A DNA stretch of 64,000 nt. Source: Bacillus renqingensis. Lineage in GTDB: Bacteria; Bacillota; Bacilli; Bacillales; Cytobacillaceae. Made by a program: the position numbers and the translations under genes. The DNA lies in NCBI RefSeq assembly GCF_016464375.1, contig NZ_JADDIU010000008.1, forward strand, positions 62,001 through 126,000. The letters run 5' to 3'. Below, one piece after another: positions 1 through 9,716 of this stretch; position 1 is the first letter of the stretch, and each line of letters opens with the position of its first letter. The notes below the pieces were generated by a model, which made no database searches, had not been told where the DNA came from, and worked only from the letters and a program-made list of their open reading frames with translations.

Positions 1-12
1 TTTATATGCTTT

Positions 13-1365
13 CTACTGTACTAAACTATCCAATTCCGGCTGTAATTTGTTTCGCAAAACAAACAGCATAACAGCGCCTACTAGGAATGTAACGGCATCC
101 GCAACGACTAGCGACCAGATCACTCCGTGGAAGCCGAACATTTGATTGGCGATAAACAGCACAGGTATCAGAGTAATTCCTTGGATAATGGACATAATAA
201 ACGCGGCAGTTCCTTGCGCTGTTGACTGGAAGATCCCGGTAAACAATGAGGTCATTCCTGTAATGAACAAGGATAAAAACGTTACATGTAGAATATAGCT
301 GCCCATTTCAATTAATTGCGGATCATTTGTAAACAAACCAATTAAGTGGTCGGAAATCAAATAGACGATGACGCCGAACACTGCGGCCAGCGCTACAATT
401 GCTTTGATCGTAAATCCGATGGTATTCTTCATGCGTAATTTATTCGCTGTAAAAGAAAAGGCAATTAATGGCACGATTCCCTCGCATAAACCCATCAGAA
501 TAAATTCAGGAAATTGTAATAAACGAGATGAAATTCCGTAAGCTGCTACGGCCTGATCCCCATATTCGACAAGAAAATGGTTAAAGATAAGTGACATGGC
601 CCCCAAAAAGGTACTCATAATAAACACGGGAACACCAATTTTTAATACATTGCTCAGAATGTCTTTGGTAGCCTTGAACCATTTTACGGAGATCGTTAAG
701 AATTGGCTCTTGTATCCCATATGGAAGGCGTAGAATACACTCGCAACTATGTTGGAAATAACCGTTGCAGACGCAACACCGATGACTCCCCAATGGAACA
801 CGAAGATGACGAACGCATCGAGAATGATATTGACGATAACACTGAGAATCATACCGATCATTGACGTGATTGCAGCACCCTCTGAGCGCACGATATTCTC
901 CTGCGTGAAGAATAATATAACAAATGGTGAACCCATTAGCATAATCGTGACATACTCCTTCGTGAACCTAAAGGATTCAGACGTTGCCCCGAGGCCATCA
1001 ACGATTGGATCAATCAACGGAAGACCCACGGTCATCACCATAAGACCAAGAACTAAGCTGCTGTAAAAGGCGAATGATGATACATGCTTTACGTCCTCAT
1101 ATTTTTTCTCTCCAAGTAAACGGGAGATGAATGTACCGCTGCCCATGCCAATCAAGTTGCCTAGTGCCATAATAATGGCGAATAACGGCAAGGTTAGTGC
1201 GAGTGCAGTTAACATGGCGGTATTGTGGAGCGTACCAAGGAAATAGGCATTTAATATCGAATAGATGACATTCATTGATGTACCTAGCATCATCGGTATA
1301 GCGAAGTGAGCTACGGCTTTTGTGACCGGTGCTTTTTCAAAGTAATAAAGGTTTTCTGCATCCAT
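13..1365 (-). CDS. MATE family multidrug/Na+ antiporter
   Basis: A 450-residue integral membrane protein made of about twelve hydrophobic segments in two similar halves, the standard size and layout of MATE (MatE domain) exporters. Members use a Na+ or H+ gradient to expel cationic drugs or metabolites across the cytoplasmic membrane. The ATG at 1363-1365 is preceded on the minus strand by a GGGG ribosome site. It is divergent from a TetR-family gene, and the 138-bp gap holds matching inverted repeats, so local repression by that TetR protein is the natural inference. The gene ends at the window edge with its stop present. Substrate cannot be told from sequence. Confidence 0.9.
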   Translation of the reverse strand: MDAENLYYFEKAPVTKAVAHFAIPMMLGTSMNVIYSILNAYFLGTLHNTAMLTALALTLPLFAIIMALGNLIGMGSGTFISRLLGEKKYEDVKHVSSFAFYSSLVLGLMVMTVGLPLIDPIVDGLGATSESFRFTKEYVTIMLMGSPFVILFFTQENIVRSEGAAITSMIGMILSVIVNIILDAFVIFVFHWGVIGVASATVISNIVASVFYAFHMGYKSQFLTISVKWFKATKDILSNVLKIGVPVFIMSTFLGAMSLIFNHFLVEYGDQAVAAYGISSRLLQFPEFILMGLCEGIVPLIAFSFTANKLRMKNTIGFTIKAIVALAAVFGVIVYLISDHLIGLFTNDPQLIEMGSYILHVTFLSLFITGMTSLFTGIFQSTAQGTAAFIMSIIQGITLIPVLFIANQMFGFHGVIWSLVVADAVTFLVGAVMLFVLRNKLQPELDSLVQ

Positions 1366-1403
1366 GATGGATCCCCACTTTCTTCTTTATTTTGACCTTC
1401 TGC

Positions 1404-1485
1404 CTAACGGTGTAAGGTTGTGTCTTACAGTGTTAGATGATATCATGAATCTATAAACCTGTAAAGCATAGACTTACACTGTTAG
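1404..1485. promoter_or_regulatory. TetR-type operators between MATE and TetR genes
   Basis: Three copies of a 13-bp element lie in the divergent gap: CTAACGGTGTAAG at 1404-1416, CTTACAGTGTTAG at 1424-1436 and CTTACACTGTTAG at 1473-1485. The first two form an inverted repeat; the third is a further copy near the start of the TetR gene. This fits a TetR dimer site controlling both the exporter and the regulator. Sequence-based; binding is inferred. Confidence 0.7.
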
Positions 1486-1503
1486 ATAAAAGGATGGATA
1501 TCG

Positions 1504-2184
1504 ATGAAAAAACAGCAGCCTCAAATTTCCGAGGATAAAATTTTGGAAACCTCGTGGGAGCTTCTTAGAGAGGAAAGCATCGAAAAATTCAGTATGAGAC
1601 GATTAGCCGACAGATTGGGGATTCAGGCTCCCTCTCTGTACTGGTACTTCAAGAGCAAACAGAATCTCTACCAGCGTCTAGCCAACCATGTATCAAAAAT
1701 GATTCTGGAAGAGTTCCACTCCGAGGGGGACTGGAAGGAGCAGCTGATGGAGCTTGCGGTGACAGTACGGAGCGTACTCAGCAGATATCCCTGCTCTACG
1801 CAGCTCATGATGATGACGCTGCCCCACGAACCGGACATCATCCGGTTCATCAACCGTATGCTGCTCTGCGTGGAATCAACGCCACTTAAGCAAGAGCAGA
1901 AAATGCAAGTGGTTACTACGCTTGTGAACTATGTCTTCTACTTTGTTCTAGATAATTATCAGCACGAGCGCAATGTCTCCGCTATCCAAAAAGACCAGGA
2001 TGAGCTTCCGGGTGAGGAAATGATTCGCCTTCTTGATTCTATGAGTGAGTCGGAAGCAGGACTGTTCCGAAGGATGTTCACGAACAGGCTGTTCGAGCTG
2101 ATGGGGACTGACGAGGCGTTTGAGTTCGGCTTGAAGCTGATTCTGTTTGGGATTGAGCGGATGATAAAGGAGCAGGAGAAGTAG
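1504..2184 (+). CDS. TetR/AcrR family transcriptional regulator
   Basis: A 226-residue repressor-type protein. The N-terminal helix-turn-helix is plain (SMRRLADRLGIQAPSLYWYF, about residues 30-50), followed by a helical ligand-binding part resembling the tetracycline-repressor C-terminal class. The start follows an AAAGGATGG ribosome site. It is divergent from the MATE exporter and the gap carries repeated palindromic half sites, so it probably represses the exporter and itself and is released by an exported compound. A hairpin terminator follows the stop at once. Ligand unknown. Confidence 0.88.
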   Translation: MKKQQPQISEDKILETSWELLREESIEKFSMRRLADRLGIQAPSLYWYFKSKQNLYQRLANHVSKMILEEFHSEGDWKEQLMELAVTVRSVLSRYPCSTQLMMMTLPHEPDIIRFINRMLLCVESTPLKQEQKMQVVTTLVNYVFYFVLDNYQHERNVSAIQKDQDELPGEEMIRLLDSMSESEAGLFRRMFTNRLFELMGTDEAFEFGLKLILFGIERMIKEQEK

Positions 2185-2185
2185 T

Positions 2186-2222
2186 AAAAACCGCTCATCT
2201 GTTTATCGGGTGGGCGGTTTTA
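2186..2222 (+). terminator. Rho-independent terminator after TetR gene
   Basis: The arms AAAACCGCTCA and TGGGCGGTTTT form a stem directly after the stop codon. Confidence 0.75.
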
Positions 2223-2297
2223 ATGAGGTTTAACCTTTACCCCAAATTGTTCACAAACGGGCCTCAACTATAATAGATGATTATGGAGAGGATTCAA

Positions 2298-2836
2298 ATG
2301 ATTAATATAAGAAGAGTATATAAAAAAGATTATCCCAACGGCAAAAAAGTAATCTATCAATATAACTCCGATCAATATTATGATATATCCATCACCAAAA
2401 AAGAGAATGGTTGGAGGGTTGATTTAGTCGCTAAAGATTTTGACGAACCATTTCATAAACATTGGGAGGGAGAATTTTTTGACGAGAGTTTATCTCAATT
2501 AGAATGTTATATTGCGGAATTACATGAAGATGAGGTGGGTATCATTAGTTTCAACTATGAAAAGTGGAATAATGTGTTGAGAATATGGGATATACATGTA
2601 AAGCCATCAATGCAAACAAAAGGTATTGGCAGTGGATTAATCGAATTTGCAAAGAAACGGCGAGAGAGATAGGAGTTAGAGCGATTGTCTTAGAAACCCA
2701 GACCTCTAATTTTTCAGCGATAGAATTTTATGGGAAGCATGGGTTCAAACTAACCGGTTTTAACCTGCTTAGTTATTCAAACCATGATGTGGAAAAGAAA
2801 GAAGTCAGAATTGAAATGGGATGTATTTTAAAATAG
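2298..2836 (+). pseudogene. GNAT acetyltransferase, frameshifted
   Basis: Two overlapping reading frames encode the halves of one GNAT N-acetyltransferase. The first frame ends in the acetyl-CoA-binding region (QTKGIGSGLIEFAK) and hits a stop at 2670-2672. The second frame continues with ETAREIGVRAIVLETQ and a normal GNAT C-terminus ending at 2836. Restoring one base in the run near 2655-2660 fuses them into about 180 residues. The ATG at 2298 follows GGAGAGGATTCAA. Overall shape recalls streptothricin acetyltransferases (Sat/SatA), but I would not assign the substrate. It is either a recent single-base loss or a sequencing error. Confidence 0.75.
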
Positions 2837-3313
2837 TCCGATTTAGGAAAACACCGTTTAGACATTTTGTTTGAACGGTTTTGGATAACGTGACTCTGGA
2901 AGATATTATAAAGGATATTGCCGAAAAAGAAAATTTAACATGTTGAAAAAGGCTTTTCAAATTAAATTCCGTATTGAAGTACTTTCTATCAGAAATAAAA
3001 TAAACGAAAGCTGAAAGAATAAAAAATGGTAGGGAATGATAAGGCCATCAATAACTTAAATGAAGGAACAACCCCATTACCGCTTTAAAGCTTTAAACAG
3101 TTGAGAATCGGATTCTGGAAAACAAGTATACTTTATGGTAATTTAAAACTGTAGTGTTGCTAAAAAGAATTACATGGAGAGTAGTCCAAGTGTAAATCAA
3201 GATAGATCATCCATGAATGATGCAGCCTATGGACATCAATCCCGGATTTTTATTATGAAGGGTAGAATGGAACAAAAGATCACGATAATAAATAGAAAGG
3301 AAAGGGATGCAAA
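2837..3313. other. Intergenic region with a terminator
   Basis: A hairpin (ACCGTT 2853-2858 pairing with AACGGT 2874-2879, then TTTT) ends the acetyltransferase unit. The remaining about 430 bp hold no supported gene. An 18-codon open stretch after 2890 is too short to judge. The ribosome site of gndA (GAAAGGAAAGGG) lies at the right end. Confidence 0.5.
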
Positions 3314-4726
3314 ATGTCAAAACAACAAATCGGCGTTGTAGGATTGGCCGTAATGGGGAAAAACCTTGCCTTAAATATTGAAAGCCGAGGTTATTCGGTT
3401 GCAGTGTTTAATCGTTCCTATGATAAAACAGAAGCATTTTTAAAGAACGAAGCAGTAGGAAAAAACTTTGTCGGTGCCCAAACTGTTAAGGAATTTGTGA
3501 ATTCTTTAGAAAAGCCTCGTAAAATTTTGTTAATGGTAAAGGCTGGGGCTGGAACAGATGCTACCATTGAATCATTAAAACCATATCTTGAGGAAGGGGA
3601 TATCCTGATTGATGGCGGGAATACGTTCTTCCAAGATACCATTAGACGGAACAAAGAGCTTGAAACAGCAGGCTTCCATTTTATCGGTACAGGTGTTTCT
3701 GGCGGGGAAGAAGGGGCTTTGAAAGGTCCTGCAATCATGCCAGGAGGAAAGAAAGAAGCATACGATCTAGTGAGGCCAATCTTAGAAGCGATTTCTGCTA
3801 AGGTAGAAGGAGACCCATGCTGTACATATATTGGTCCAAACGGTGCCGGTCACTATGTGAAAATGGTTCATAACGGAATCGAATATGGTGATATGCAATT
3901 AATTTGTGAAGCCTATTCTATCTTGAAGAATGTTCTTGGTTTCAATGCGGAAGAACTTCACCAAGTTTTCTCCGAATGGAACAAAGGGGAATTAGATAGC
4001 TATTTAATTGAGATTACTGCTGATATTTTTACAAAAGTGGATCAAGAAACCGGTAAACCAATGGTTGATGTGATTCTTGATACTGCCGGCCAAAAGGGAA
4101 CTGGAAAATGGACAAGCCAGAATTCTCTCGATTTAGGTGTGCCGCTGCCAATCATCACGGAGTCAGTTTTTGCTCGCTTCTTGTCTGCCATGAAGGCTGA
4201 GCGTGTACATGCCAGCAAGGTATTGGGTGGTCCGAACGCAAAACCTTATGATGGAGATAAAGATGAGTTGGTGGAAGCAATCCGAAAAGCGCTATATATG
4301 AGCAAAATTTGTTCGTATGCACAAGGGTTCGCCCAAATGCGCGCCGCTTCTGAAGAATATGATTGGAATCTTCGCTACGGCGATATTGCGATGATTTTCC
4401 GCGGTGGCTGTATTATTCGCGCCCAATTTTTACAAAAGATTAAAGATGCATACGACCGCAACCCTGAACTTGCCAATCTATTATTAGATCCATACTTTAA
4501 AGAGATCGTTCAGAGTTATCAATTGTCGTTGCGGAAAGTTCTTTCTGTAGCGATTGAGCGGGGCATTCCGGTACCTGGATTTTCCAGTGCCATCGCTTAT
4601 TATGACAGCTATCGTGCCGAAACATTACCGGCAAACCTCCTTCAAGCCCAGCGCGACTACTTTGGTGCCCATACGTACCAACGGGTTGATAAAGAAGGGG
4701 TATTCCATACGAACTGGATGCAGTAA
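3314..4726 (+). CDS. gndA: 6-phosphogluconate dehydrogenase, decarboxylating (NADP type)
   Basis: A 470-residue enzyme that oxidises and decarboxylates 6-phosphogluconate to ribulose 5-phosphate with NADP+, the third step of the oxidative pentose phosphate pathway, in the cytosol. The N-terminus carries the dinucleotide fold signature ([14 protein letters not shown]). The substrate loop [15 protein letters not shown] and the catalytic stretch [17 protein letters not shown] are intact, and the all-helical C-terminal domain ends in HTNWMQ as in the family. Length is normal. It appears monocistronic, followed by a stem-loop repeat. Confidence 0.96.
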   Translation: MSKQQIGVVGLAVMGKNLALNIESRGYSVAVFNRSYDKTEAFLKNEAVGKNFVGAQTVKEFVNSLEKPRKILLMVKAGAGTDATIESLKPYLEEGDILIDGGNTFFQDTIRRNKELETAGFHFIGTGVSGGEEGALKGPAIMPGGKKEAYDLVRPILEAISAKVEGDPCCTYIGPNGAGHYVKMVHNGIEYGDMQLICEAYSILKNVLGFNAEELHQVFSEWNKGELDSYLIEITADIFTKVDQETGKPMVDVILDTAGQKGTGKWTSQNSLDLGVPLPIITESVFARFLSAMKAERVHASKVLGGPNAKPYDGDKDELVEAIRKALYMSKICSYAQGFAQMRAASEEYDWNLRYGDIAMIFRGGCIIRAQFLQKIKDAYDRNPELANLLLDPYFKEIVQSYQLSLRKVLSVAIERGIPVPGFSSAIAYYDSYRAETLPANLLQAQRDYFGAHTYQRVDKEGVFHTNWMQ

Positions 4727-4790
4727 ATCATAGTCCCTGTCACTATGCCTTCCTTGGCAGGGCTATGTTTACCATTTACACAAAGGACAG

Positions 4791-4840
4791 GGGACGGTTG
4801 TGCCTTCATTTGAAACAAATTAGGCAATAAGAGCCGTCCC
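4791..4840. repeat. Stem-loop repeat of the GGGACGG...CCGTCCC type
   Basis: GGGACGGTTGTGCCT pairs imperfectly with AGGCAATAAGAGCCGTCCC around a 16-nt loop. It sits between convergent genes gndA and the M20 peptidase and may terminate both. Related GC-rich hairpins recur at 9491-9530 and 45861-45898. Confidence 0.6.
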
Positions 4841-4857
4841 TTGCTTTAGATAATTGT

Positions 4858-6219
4858 TTAGATTAATTCCAAAAACGAACAAATCGTTAAGATGCCTTTA
4901 TCAAAGTTTTCTAAGTTAAAATGTTCATTCGGGGCATGAAGATTTTCATCAGGTAAACCGAATCCCATTAAGACAACAGGAGCATTTAGTGCTTGGTTGA
5001 AATCCGATACAATCGGAATCGAGCCGCCTTCTCTTTTATAAACAGGCGATTGCCCATACACGTTTTGATAAGCTTCGGCCGCTTTTTGAATCATCGGGCT
5101 GTCAATCGGCGTTAAAAATGGGTTACCCGTATCCTGAAGAGTTACTTCTATTGTGCATCCTTTTGGTGCATGTTCTTCCAGATGCTTTTTGACCGATTCC
5201 TGAATCTTTTCAGGCTGTTGATTGTGGACAAGACGGCAGGTAATTTTCGCATGCGCCTCGTTCGGAATCACGGTTTTTGTCCCTTCTCCCTGGAATCCAC
5301 CCCATAAGCCGTTTATTTCCAATGTTGGCCGGGAACTGATTTTCTCTGGATAAGGATAATTGTTTTCCCCGCCCGTTAATTCCGTTAACCCTAACGATTG
5401 TTTTAGTTTTTCTTCATCAAAACCCAATGCCTTAATTTGTTCCTTTTCAAACGCTGTTAGTTCCACGACATCATCGTAAAAATGGGCCACATTTACTTTA
5501 CCATTTGCATCATGAAGGGTAGAAAGCAGCTGTACCAATAATTGATTCGCATTTTGGACTCCCCCGCCAAACATGCCTGAGTGCAAATCCGTATTGGCTG
5601 TTTTAAGGGAAACCTCGAGTGCACACAGACCTCTTAGCGAATAGGTGATGGCCGGGACTCCTTTGTCCCACATATCAGAATCGGAAATAACAACCACATC
5701 ACAGGCTAGTTTTTCCTTATTTTCGGATATAAACTGTGGAAGATTTGGACTTCCGATTTCTTCTTCTCCTTCGATGCAAAATTTTACGTTTACTGGTAAT
5801 TTTCCATTTAACGCTAACAAGGTTTCCACTGCCTTGATATGTAAGAACGTTTGTCCCTTGTCGTCTGTTGCCCCTCTGGCAAAAATCTTTTCATCGCGGA
5901 TGTCCGGTTCAAACGGAGGGGTTTCCCATAAATGAAGAGGGTCAACGGGCTGTACGTCATAATGCCCGTATACTAAGACCGTCGGGGCCTTTTCCTGATG
6001 AAGCCAGTCCGCATAAATAACCGGATGTCCTTTTGTCTCGATGACTTCAACATGTTCCATGCCGATATTTTTCAATTTATCGGCAATCCACGAAGCTGTT
6101 TTTTGGATGTCCTCTTTATGCTCAGATAAGGAACTGATGCTTGGAATGCGAAGTAATTCTTTTAATTCCTCGACATTTTGCTGATGATGTTTGGATACAA
6201 ACTCGGATACTTTACTCAT
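4858..6219 (-). CDS. M20 family metallopeptidase (dipeptidase)
   Basis: A 453-residue zinc peptidase of the M20/ArgE/DapE/CPG2 group. Metal-site motifs appear in order: VLVYGHYDVQP (His and the supporting Asp), ARGATDDKGQ (bridging Asp), CIEGEEEIGSPN (general-base Glu-Glu), VVISDSD (Asp) and a late His in NLHAPNEH. The inserted dimerisation domain is present. Such proteins hydrolyse dipeptides or related amides in the cytosol; exact substrate is not evident. It stands alone on the minus strand, convergent with gndA. Confidence 0.92.
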   Translation of the reverse strand: MSKVSEFVSKHHQQNVEELKELLRIPSISSLSEHKEDIQKTASWIADKLKNIGMEHVEVIETKGHPVIYADWLHQEKAPTVLVYGHYDVQPVDPLHLWETPPFEPDIRDEKIFARGATDDKGQTFLHIKAVETLLALNGKLPVNVKFCIEGEEEIGSPNLPQFISENKEKLACDVVVISDSDMWDKGVPAITYSLRGLCALEVSLKTANTDLHSGMFGGGVQNANQLLVQLLSTLHDANGKVNVAHFYDDVVELTAFEKEQIKALGFDEEKLKQSLGLTELTGGENNYPYPEKISSRPTLEINGLWGGFQGEGTKTVIPNEAHAKITCRLVHNQQPEKIQESVKKHLEEHAPKGCTIEVTLQDTGNPFLTPIDSPMIQKAAEAYQNVYGQSPVYKREGGSIPIVSDFNQALNAPVVLMGFGLPDENLHAPNEHFNLENFDKGILTICSFLELI

Positions 6220-6441
6220 ACTCTCACCTTTTCTAATTTATTTTTCTATTCTTATTGTATACGAAAACGGGAGAAAACCCACAACCAACGCTTAATAAAA
6301 AACATAATTAACATTAATCTCAGGAATATATTACAGAGGAAATAGCCTAATTTAACTCTGACTGGCCTTTTGCTTAATAAATCAATCACAAGAATGTAGG
6401 TGGGTATTGAGGTATGTAAGATGATGAATAATGCAAAATAT

Positions 6442-6470
6442 TTGCAAAAAATGGCAAGTTTTTATATAAT
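6442..6470 (+). promoter_or_regulatory. SigA-type promoter for L25/Ctc
   Basis: TTGCAA at 6442-6447 and TATAAT at 6465-6470 with a 17-bp spacer, about 100 bp before the gene. I did not find a convincing SigB promoter, although B. subtilis ctc is SigB-dependent. Confidence 0.6.
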
Positions 6471-6570
6471 AATTAAGTTTAAAAAATAATTTATCCGTTA
6501 GGCATTCCTATATTAGAAAGATTTTTATACTTATGTCTAAAATTCTTATGTATTAGGAAGGTGAAACACT

Positions 6571-7194
6571 ATGAGTAATACTCTAGTGGCAAAGGAACGC
6601 AAAGAATTTAAAAGGTCAGTTTTAACTAAATTAAGAAAAGAAGGGAATATCCCGGCAGTAGTGTATGGAAGGCATGAAGAAGGCAAATCAATTGCTGTAA
6701 GAAATGTTGATCTTCTAAAAGTCATCCGTGAAAATGGAAGAAATGGAATTATCTCTTTAGAGGTGAATGGAAAACCAGAAACTGTTGTACTAGAAGATTT
6801 TCAATGGAACCCGCTGAATCATGAAATTCTTCATGCTGATTTTCTCCATATAAATATGACGACTGAGATATATGCAAAGGTCCATGTCGAGCTAATCGGG
6901 ACTCCAAAAGGGGAAGAACATGGAGGGGTTCTGCAGCAATCTCTTCACGAGTTAAATATTAAAGCAAAACCAAAAGAGATCCCTGAAATGATTGAAGTTG
7001 ATGTCTCTAACTTGGAGTTAGGACATACAGTGAATGTTGGGGCCATTAGAGAAAATTATAGTAATATTACAATTAGCCATGATGACGATGAGGTAATTGC
7101 TACAATGCTTTCTTCAAGGCTGGAAACGGAAAATAAAACAGAGGAAGAACAAACCCCGACTACTAATGAGGCGAAAGAACCCCAGGTTTCTTAA
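6571..7194 (+). CDS. rplY: 50S ribosomal protein L25 / general stress protein Ctc
   Basis: A 207-residue CTC-form L25, longer than the E. coli 94-residue form. The N-terminal 5S-rRNA-binding domain is recognisable from LRKEGNIPAVVYGRHEEGKS through the LHADFLHIN region, and the beta-rich TL5 C-terminal domain follows. The tail is acidic and low-complexity. It binds 5S rRNA on the large subunit; in Bacillus it is induced by stress. The start follows AGGAAGGTGAAACACT. It has its own promoter and terminator. Confidence 0.95.
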   Translation: MSNTLVAKERKEFKRSVLTKLRKEGNIPAVVYGRHEEGKSIAVRNVDLLKVIRENGRNGIISLEVNGKPETVVLEDFQWNPLNHEILHADFLHINMTTEIYAKVHVELIGTPKGEEHGGVLQQSLHELNIKAKPKEIPEMIEVDVSNLELGHTVNVGAIRENYSNITISHDDDEVIATMLSSRLETENKTEEEQTPTTNEAKEPQVS

Positions 7195-7240
7195 AGAGTT
7201 TAATCGAAGTTAATAGAGTATATTTTAAATATATGAAGTG

Positions 7241-7273
7241 AAGGCAACGAACCCTTGTGAACGTTGCCTTTTT
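7241..7273 (+). terminator. Terminator after L25/Ctc gene
   Basis: Perfect stem AAGGCAACG / CGTTGCCTT followed by a T-run. Confidence 0.85.
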
Positions 7274-7415
7274 AGTTGATTTATCAGTTGCAGATTAAAC
7301 AGAACAAAACGATGCGAGGGATAAACTTGAAAATTCGTATTGCGTCATGTATTTTGAAAAGAGTTAATAAAACGTTTAACCTCAAGAATCGAATTCAGAA
7401 TAGGAAGTGAAGATT

Positions 7416-7790
7416 ATGATTAAAATTGAAATACCAAATCCGGATGTTGTATTAACAAAACAAAAACAGTTAGGAGAAAAAGTAGAAGCGGTGATTAGCA
7501 GTAAATATGGCTTTACAGATTATCACCGGATTCCTCGTGATAAAGGCGGTATCATCTTGCTATTTAACGCAAAGGACGAACTGTTATTTGTCGGCAAAGC
7601 CCGGAAGTTGCGTCCAAGATTAAAGAAACACTTTGAGGATACCGTTTCTCCAATTAAAATGCACCGAGATGAAGTATTTAAAATTGCGGTATCGATAGTT
7701 GAGGATCCAATGGAAAGAGAAATTTACGAAACGTACATCATCAACAAACTACAGGCTAAATATAATATTGATAAAGTGTTTTTTAAGTAG
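7416..7790 (+). CDS. GIY-YIG superfamily nuclease-like protein
   Basis: A 124-residue protein. The segment GIILLFNAKDELLFVGKARKLRPRLKKHF matches the UvrC-like GIY-YIG fold core with its conserved Arg, and the later Glu in DPMEREIYETYIINKL fits the metal site. Bacilli carry such small stand-alone proteins, usually annotated as nucleotide excision repair endonucleases; the true substrate is unproven. The ATG at 7416 is preferred over the GTG at 7407 because AGGAAG (7402-7407) sits at proper distance from 7416 and overlaps the GTG. Confidence 0.8.
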   Translation: MIKIEIPNPDVVLTKQKQLGEKVEAVISSKYGFTDYHRIPRDKGGIILLFNAKDELLFVGKARKLRPRLKKHFEDTVSPIKMHRDEVFKIAVSIVEDPMEREIYETYIINKLQAKYNIDKVFFK

Positions 7791-7855
7791 TGTTAAAGGT
7801 CCCTTCAGTGGATCAGGGATCTTCAAGGAGGAACTCTACATCCGGGCCATCTAAT

Positions 7856-7893
7856 AAAATCACCTTGTTCCATAAACTCAAGGTGATTTTTCT
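7856..7893 (+). terminator. Terminator after GIY-YIG gene
   Basis: AAATCACCTTG / CAAGGTGATTTTT stem and T-run. The remaining 200 bp before the next gene hold nothing I can support. Confidence 0.85.
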
Positions 7894-8095
7894 ATTTTCT
7901 AAATACTTAATTCTCTAGCTGAGACTATTTAAACAGCAAGATCGAAAACTGGGGTTGTACTTGAATGCGACTATGTTCTTTTAGGGTGCTAATCCTATTT
8001 ACGAACAGTGCTGGATATTTGTGCGAGACAGGGACGAAATGTGAAACATTATCGTTTCTTCCACGTAAATACAAATATAAAGGATGGTGTGCTTG

Positions 8096-8788
8096 ATGGG
8101 TAGATACTCAATGGAAGAATTTGTTAAACAAACGGAGCAGCAGGATAAAGGAGAAGGCTTGTTTGAATTAGAGACACCCCGGATGTTGGAAGTAAACTTG
8201 GATGGCCTTGTTTGGGCGAAAGCGGGGTCGATGGTTGCTTACCATGGAAAAATAAAATTTGAACGTGAAGGCATTTTAGAACACGGACTGGGAACGGCGT
8301 TCAAAAAGGCGATTACCGGTGAAGGTGCCTCCTTAATGAAGGCAAATGGCCAGGGAAAACTCTACCTTGCCGATGAAGGGAAAAAAATTATCATTTTAAA
8401 TCTGCAAAATGATTCAATCTTTGTAAACGGAAATGACTTGCTGGCATTTGAACCAGGGATCCAATGGAAAATTAAACTAATGAAGCGGATTGCCGGAATG
8501 ATGGCTGGCGGTTTATTCAATGTTCGTTGTGAAGGCACAGGCATGATTGCGATTACTACTCACTATGAGCCGCTGACATTACGGGTTTTACCGGGCCAGC
8601 CGGTTATTACGGATCCAAATGCTACGGTCGCCTGGTCAGGAAACCTCGAACCCGAGTTTCAAACCGATATTAGCTTTAAGACATTTTTGGGCAGAGGCAG
8701 CGGCGAATCGATTCAGATGAGATTTGAAGGGGATGGATTTGTCGTCGTTCAGCCGTACGAAGAGGTAAAGAGAGTGGAGAAGAGTTAA
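8096..8788 (+). CDS. AIM24 family protein
   Basis: A 230-residue protein matching the AIM24/DUF124 beta-rich family (LEVNLDGLVWAKAGSMVAYHG near the start, glycine-rich LMKANGQGKLYLAD in the middle, LRVLPGQPVITDPNATVAWS later). Bacterial function is undefined; the family name comes from a yeast mitochondrial protein. The ATG at 8096 is chosen over the upstream in-frame ATG at 8084 because AAAGGATGG is placed for 8096. Own terminator downstream. Confidence 0.85.
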   Translation: MGRYSMEEFVKQTEQQDKGEGLFELETPRMLEVNLDGLVWAKAGSMVAYHGKIKFEREGILEHGLGTAFKKAITGEGASLMKANGQGKLYLADEGKKIIILNLQNDSIFVNGNDLLAFEPGIQWKIKLMKRIAGMMAGGLFNVRCEGTGMIAITTHYEPLTLRVLPGQPVITDPNATVAWSGNLEPEFQTDISFKTFLGRGSGESIQMRFEGDGFVVVQPYEEVKRVEKS

Positions 8789-8821
8789 ATGAGTACGACG
8801 GCAGAAAAAGAGTGTATCCTT

Positions 8822-8852
8822 ACACCGCTTCATTAACTTAAGCGGTGTTTTT
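8822..8852 (+). terminator. Terminator after AIM24 gene
   Basis: ACACCGCTT / AAGCGGTGTTTTT hairpin. Confidence 0.85.
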
Positions 8853-8969
8853 GAACAGGAGGTATTGGGATCTCAATGTTAAATTATGGTGGACACCAGG
8901 TAGGCTAGAAAAGGATATGGGCGAAGGCAACAGTCAAATGTTGAAAAAGTTAAATGGGGGGAATATAGA

Positions 8970-9476
8970 TTGTCAAATGATTGGGGGCGGCCAAAACTAA
9001 ACATTCCCAAGTCAAAAAGTGAATGGGTTTGGGACATTATAGGCTATTTATGTTACGTTGGGTCAATCATTCTTTTGATCATTATGTGGAGTGTACTTCC
9101 GGACGAAGTGCCTGGACATTACAATGCAGCAGGTGAAGTGGACCGTTGGGGCTCAAAATGGGAACTATTTATCTTACCATTCATTGGGGCTTTAATTCTT
9201 ATTTTCATGACGGTTCTTGAAAAATTCCCTGAGGTACATAATTACCCAAAACGATTGAATGAATCCAATGCTGAACAATTCTATTTACATAGCCGAAAAC
9301 TTTTGAACCAAATAAAAAATATCTGTCTTATCCTCTTTTCTCTTATTGAATTGGAATCGATATCAATCGCTTTAGGCTGGGGAGGCGGTTTTGGTATTTG
9401 GTTTTTACCGATAGCGATAATCGCAACTGGTATTCCGATTGTACTAGGAATGCTCAAGCAAAGGCGGATAAGATAA
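8970..9476 (+). CDS. DUF1648 domain membrane protein
   Basis: A 168-residue protein with about four membrane segments. The stretch WSVLPDEVPGHYNAAGEVDR is the DUF1648 signature that lies after the first membrane helix. The start is TTG, preceded by a GGGGGG run eight bases upstream. Related proteins (YvaZ/SdpI-like group) include immunity and signalling proteins, but this short form has no assigned role. A hairpin at 9491-9530 terminates it. Confidence 0.8.
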   Translation: MSNDWGRPKLNIPKSKSEWVWDIIGYLCYVGSIILLIIMWSVLPDEVPGHYNAAGEVDRWGSKWELFILPFIGALILIFMTVLEKFPEVHNYPKRLNESNAEQFYLHSRKLLNQIKNICLILFSLIELESISIALGWGGGFGIWFLPIAIIATGIPIVLGMLKQRRIR

Positions 9477-9490
9477 AGAAAACGGAATAA

Positions 9491-9530
9491 GGGTCCGCCC
9501 CATTGCTACTTATGGAGGGGGGACGGACCC
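9491..9530. repeat. GGGTCCGCCC/GGGACGGACCC stem-loop
   Basis: A long GC-rich stem-loop after the DUF1648 gene, of the same general kind as the hairpins at 4791 and 45861. It probably acts as a terminator. Confidence 0.6.
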
Positions 9531-9716
9531 AGGTGATATAATAATTATTTTGAAAAGGAAATCATAAAGAAGCAGAGTAAACGGCTGGTACGAACTTGGT
9601 AAGTACAAAAAGGTAATTAGGGGGAAAAGGAAAAAATTATGTTATATTATAATAGGCTTACTGCATGGGATAAGGATGAAAATATTAACGTTTAAATGAA
9701 GGAGTTGGGGAAATTT

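Noticed and set aside
6390-6500. SigB promoter for the L25/Ctc gene
   Set aside because: GTTTAA and GGGTAT-like pieces occur but not at the required 12-15 bp spacing; a good SigA promoter is present instead.
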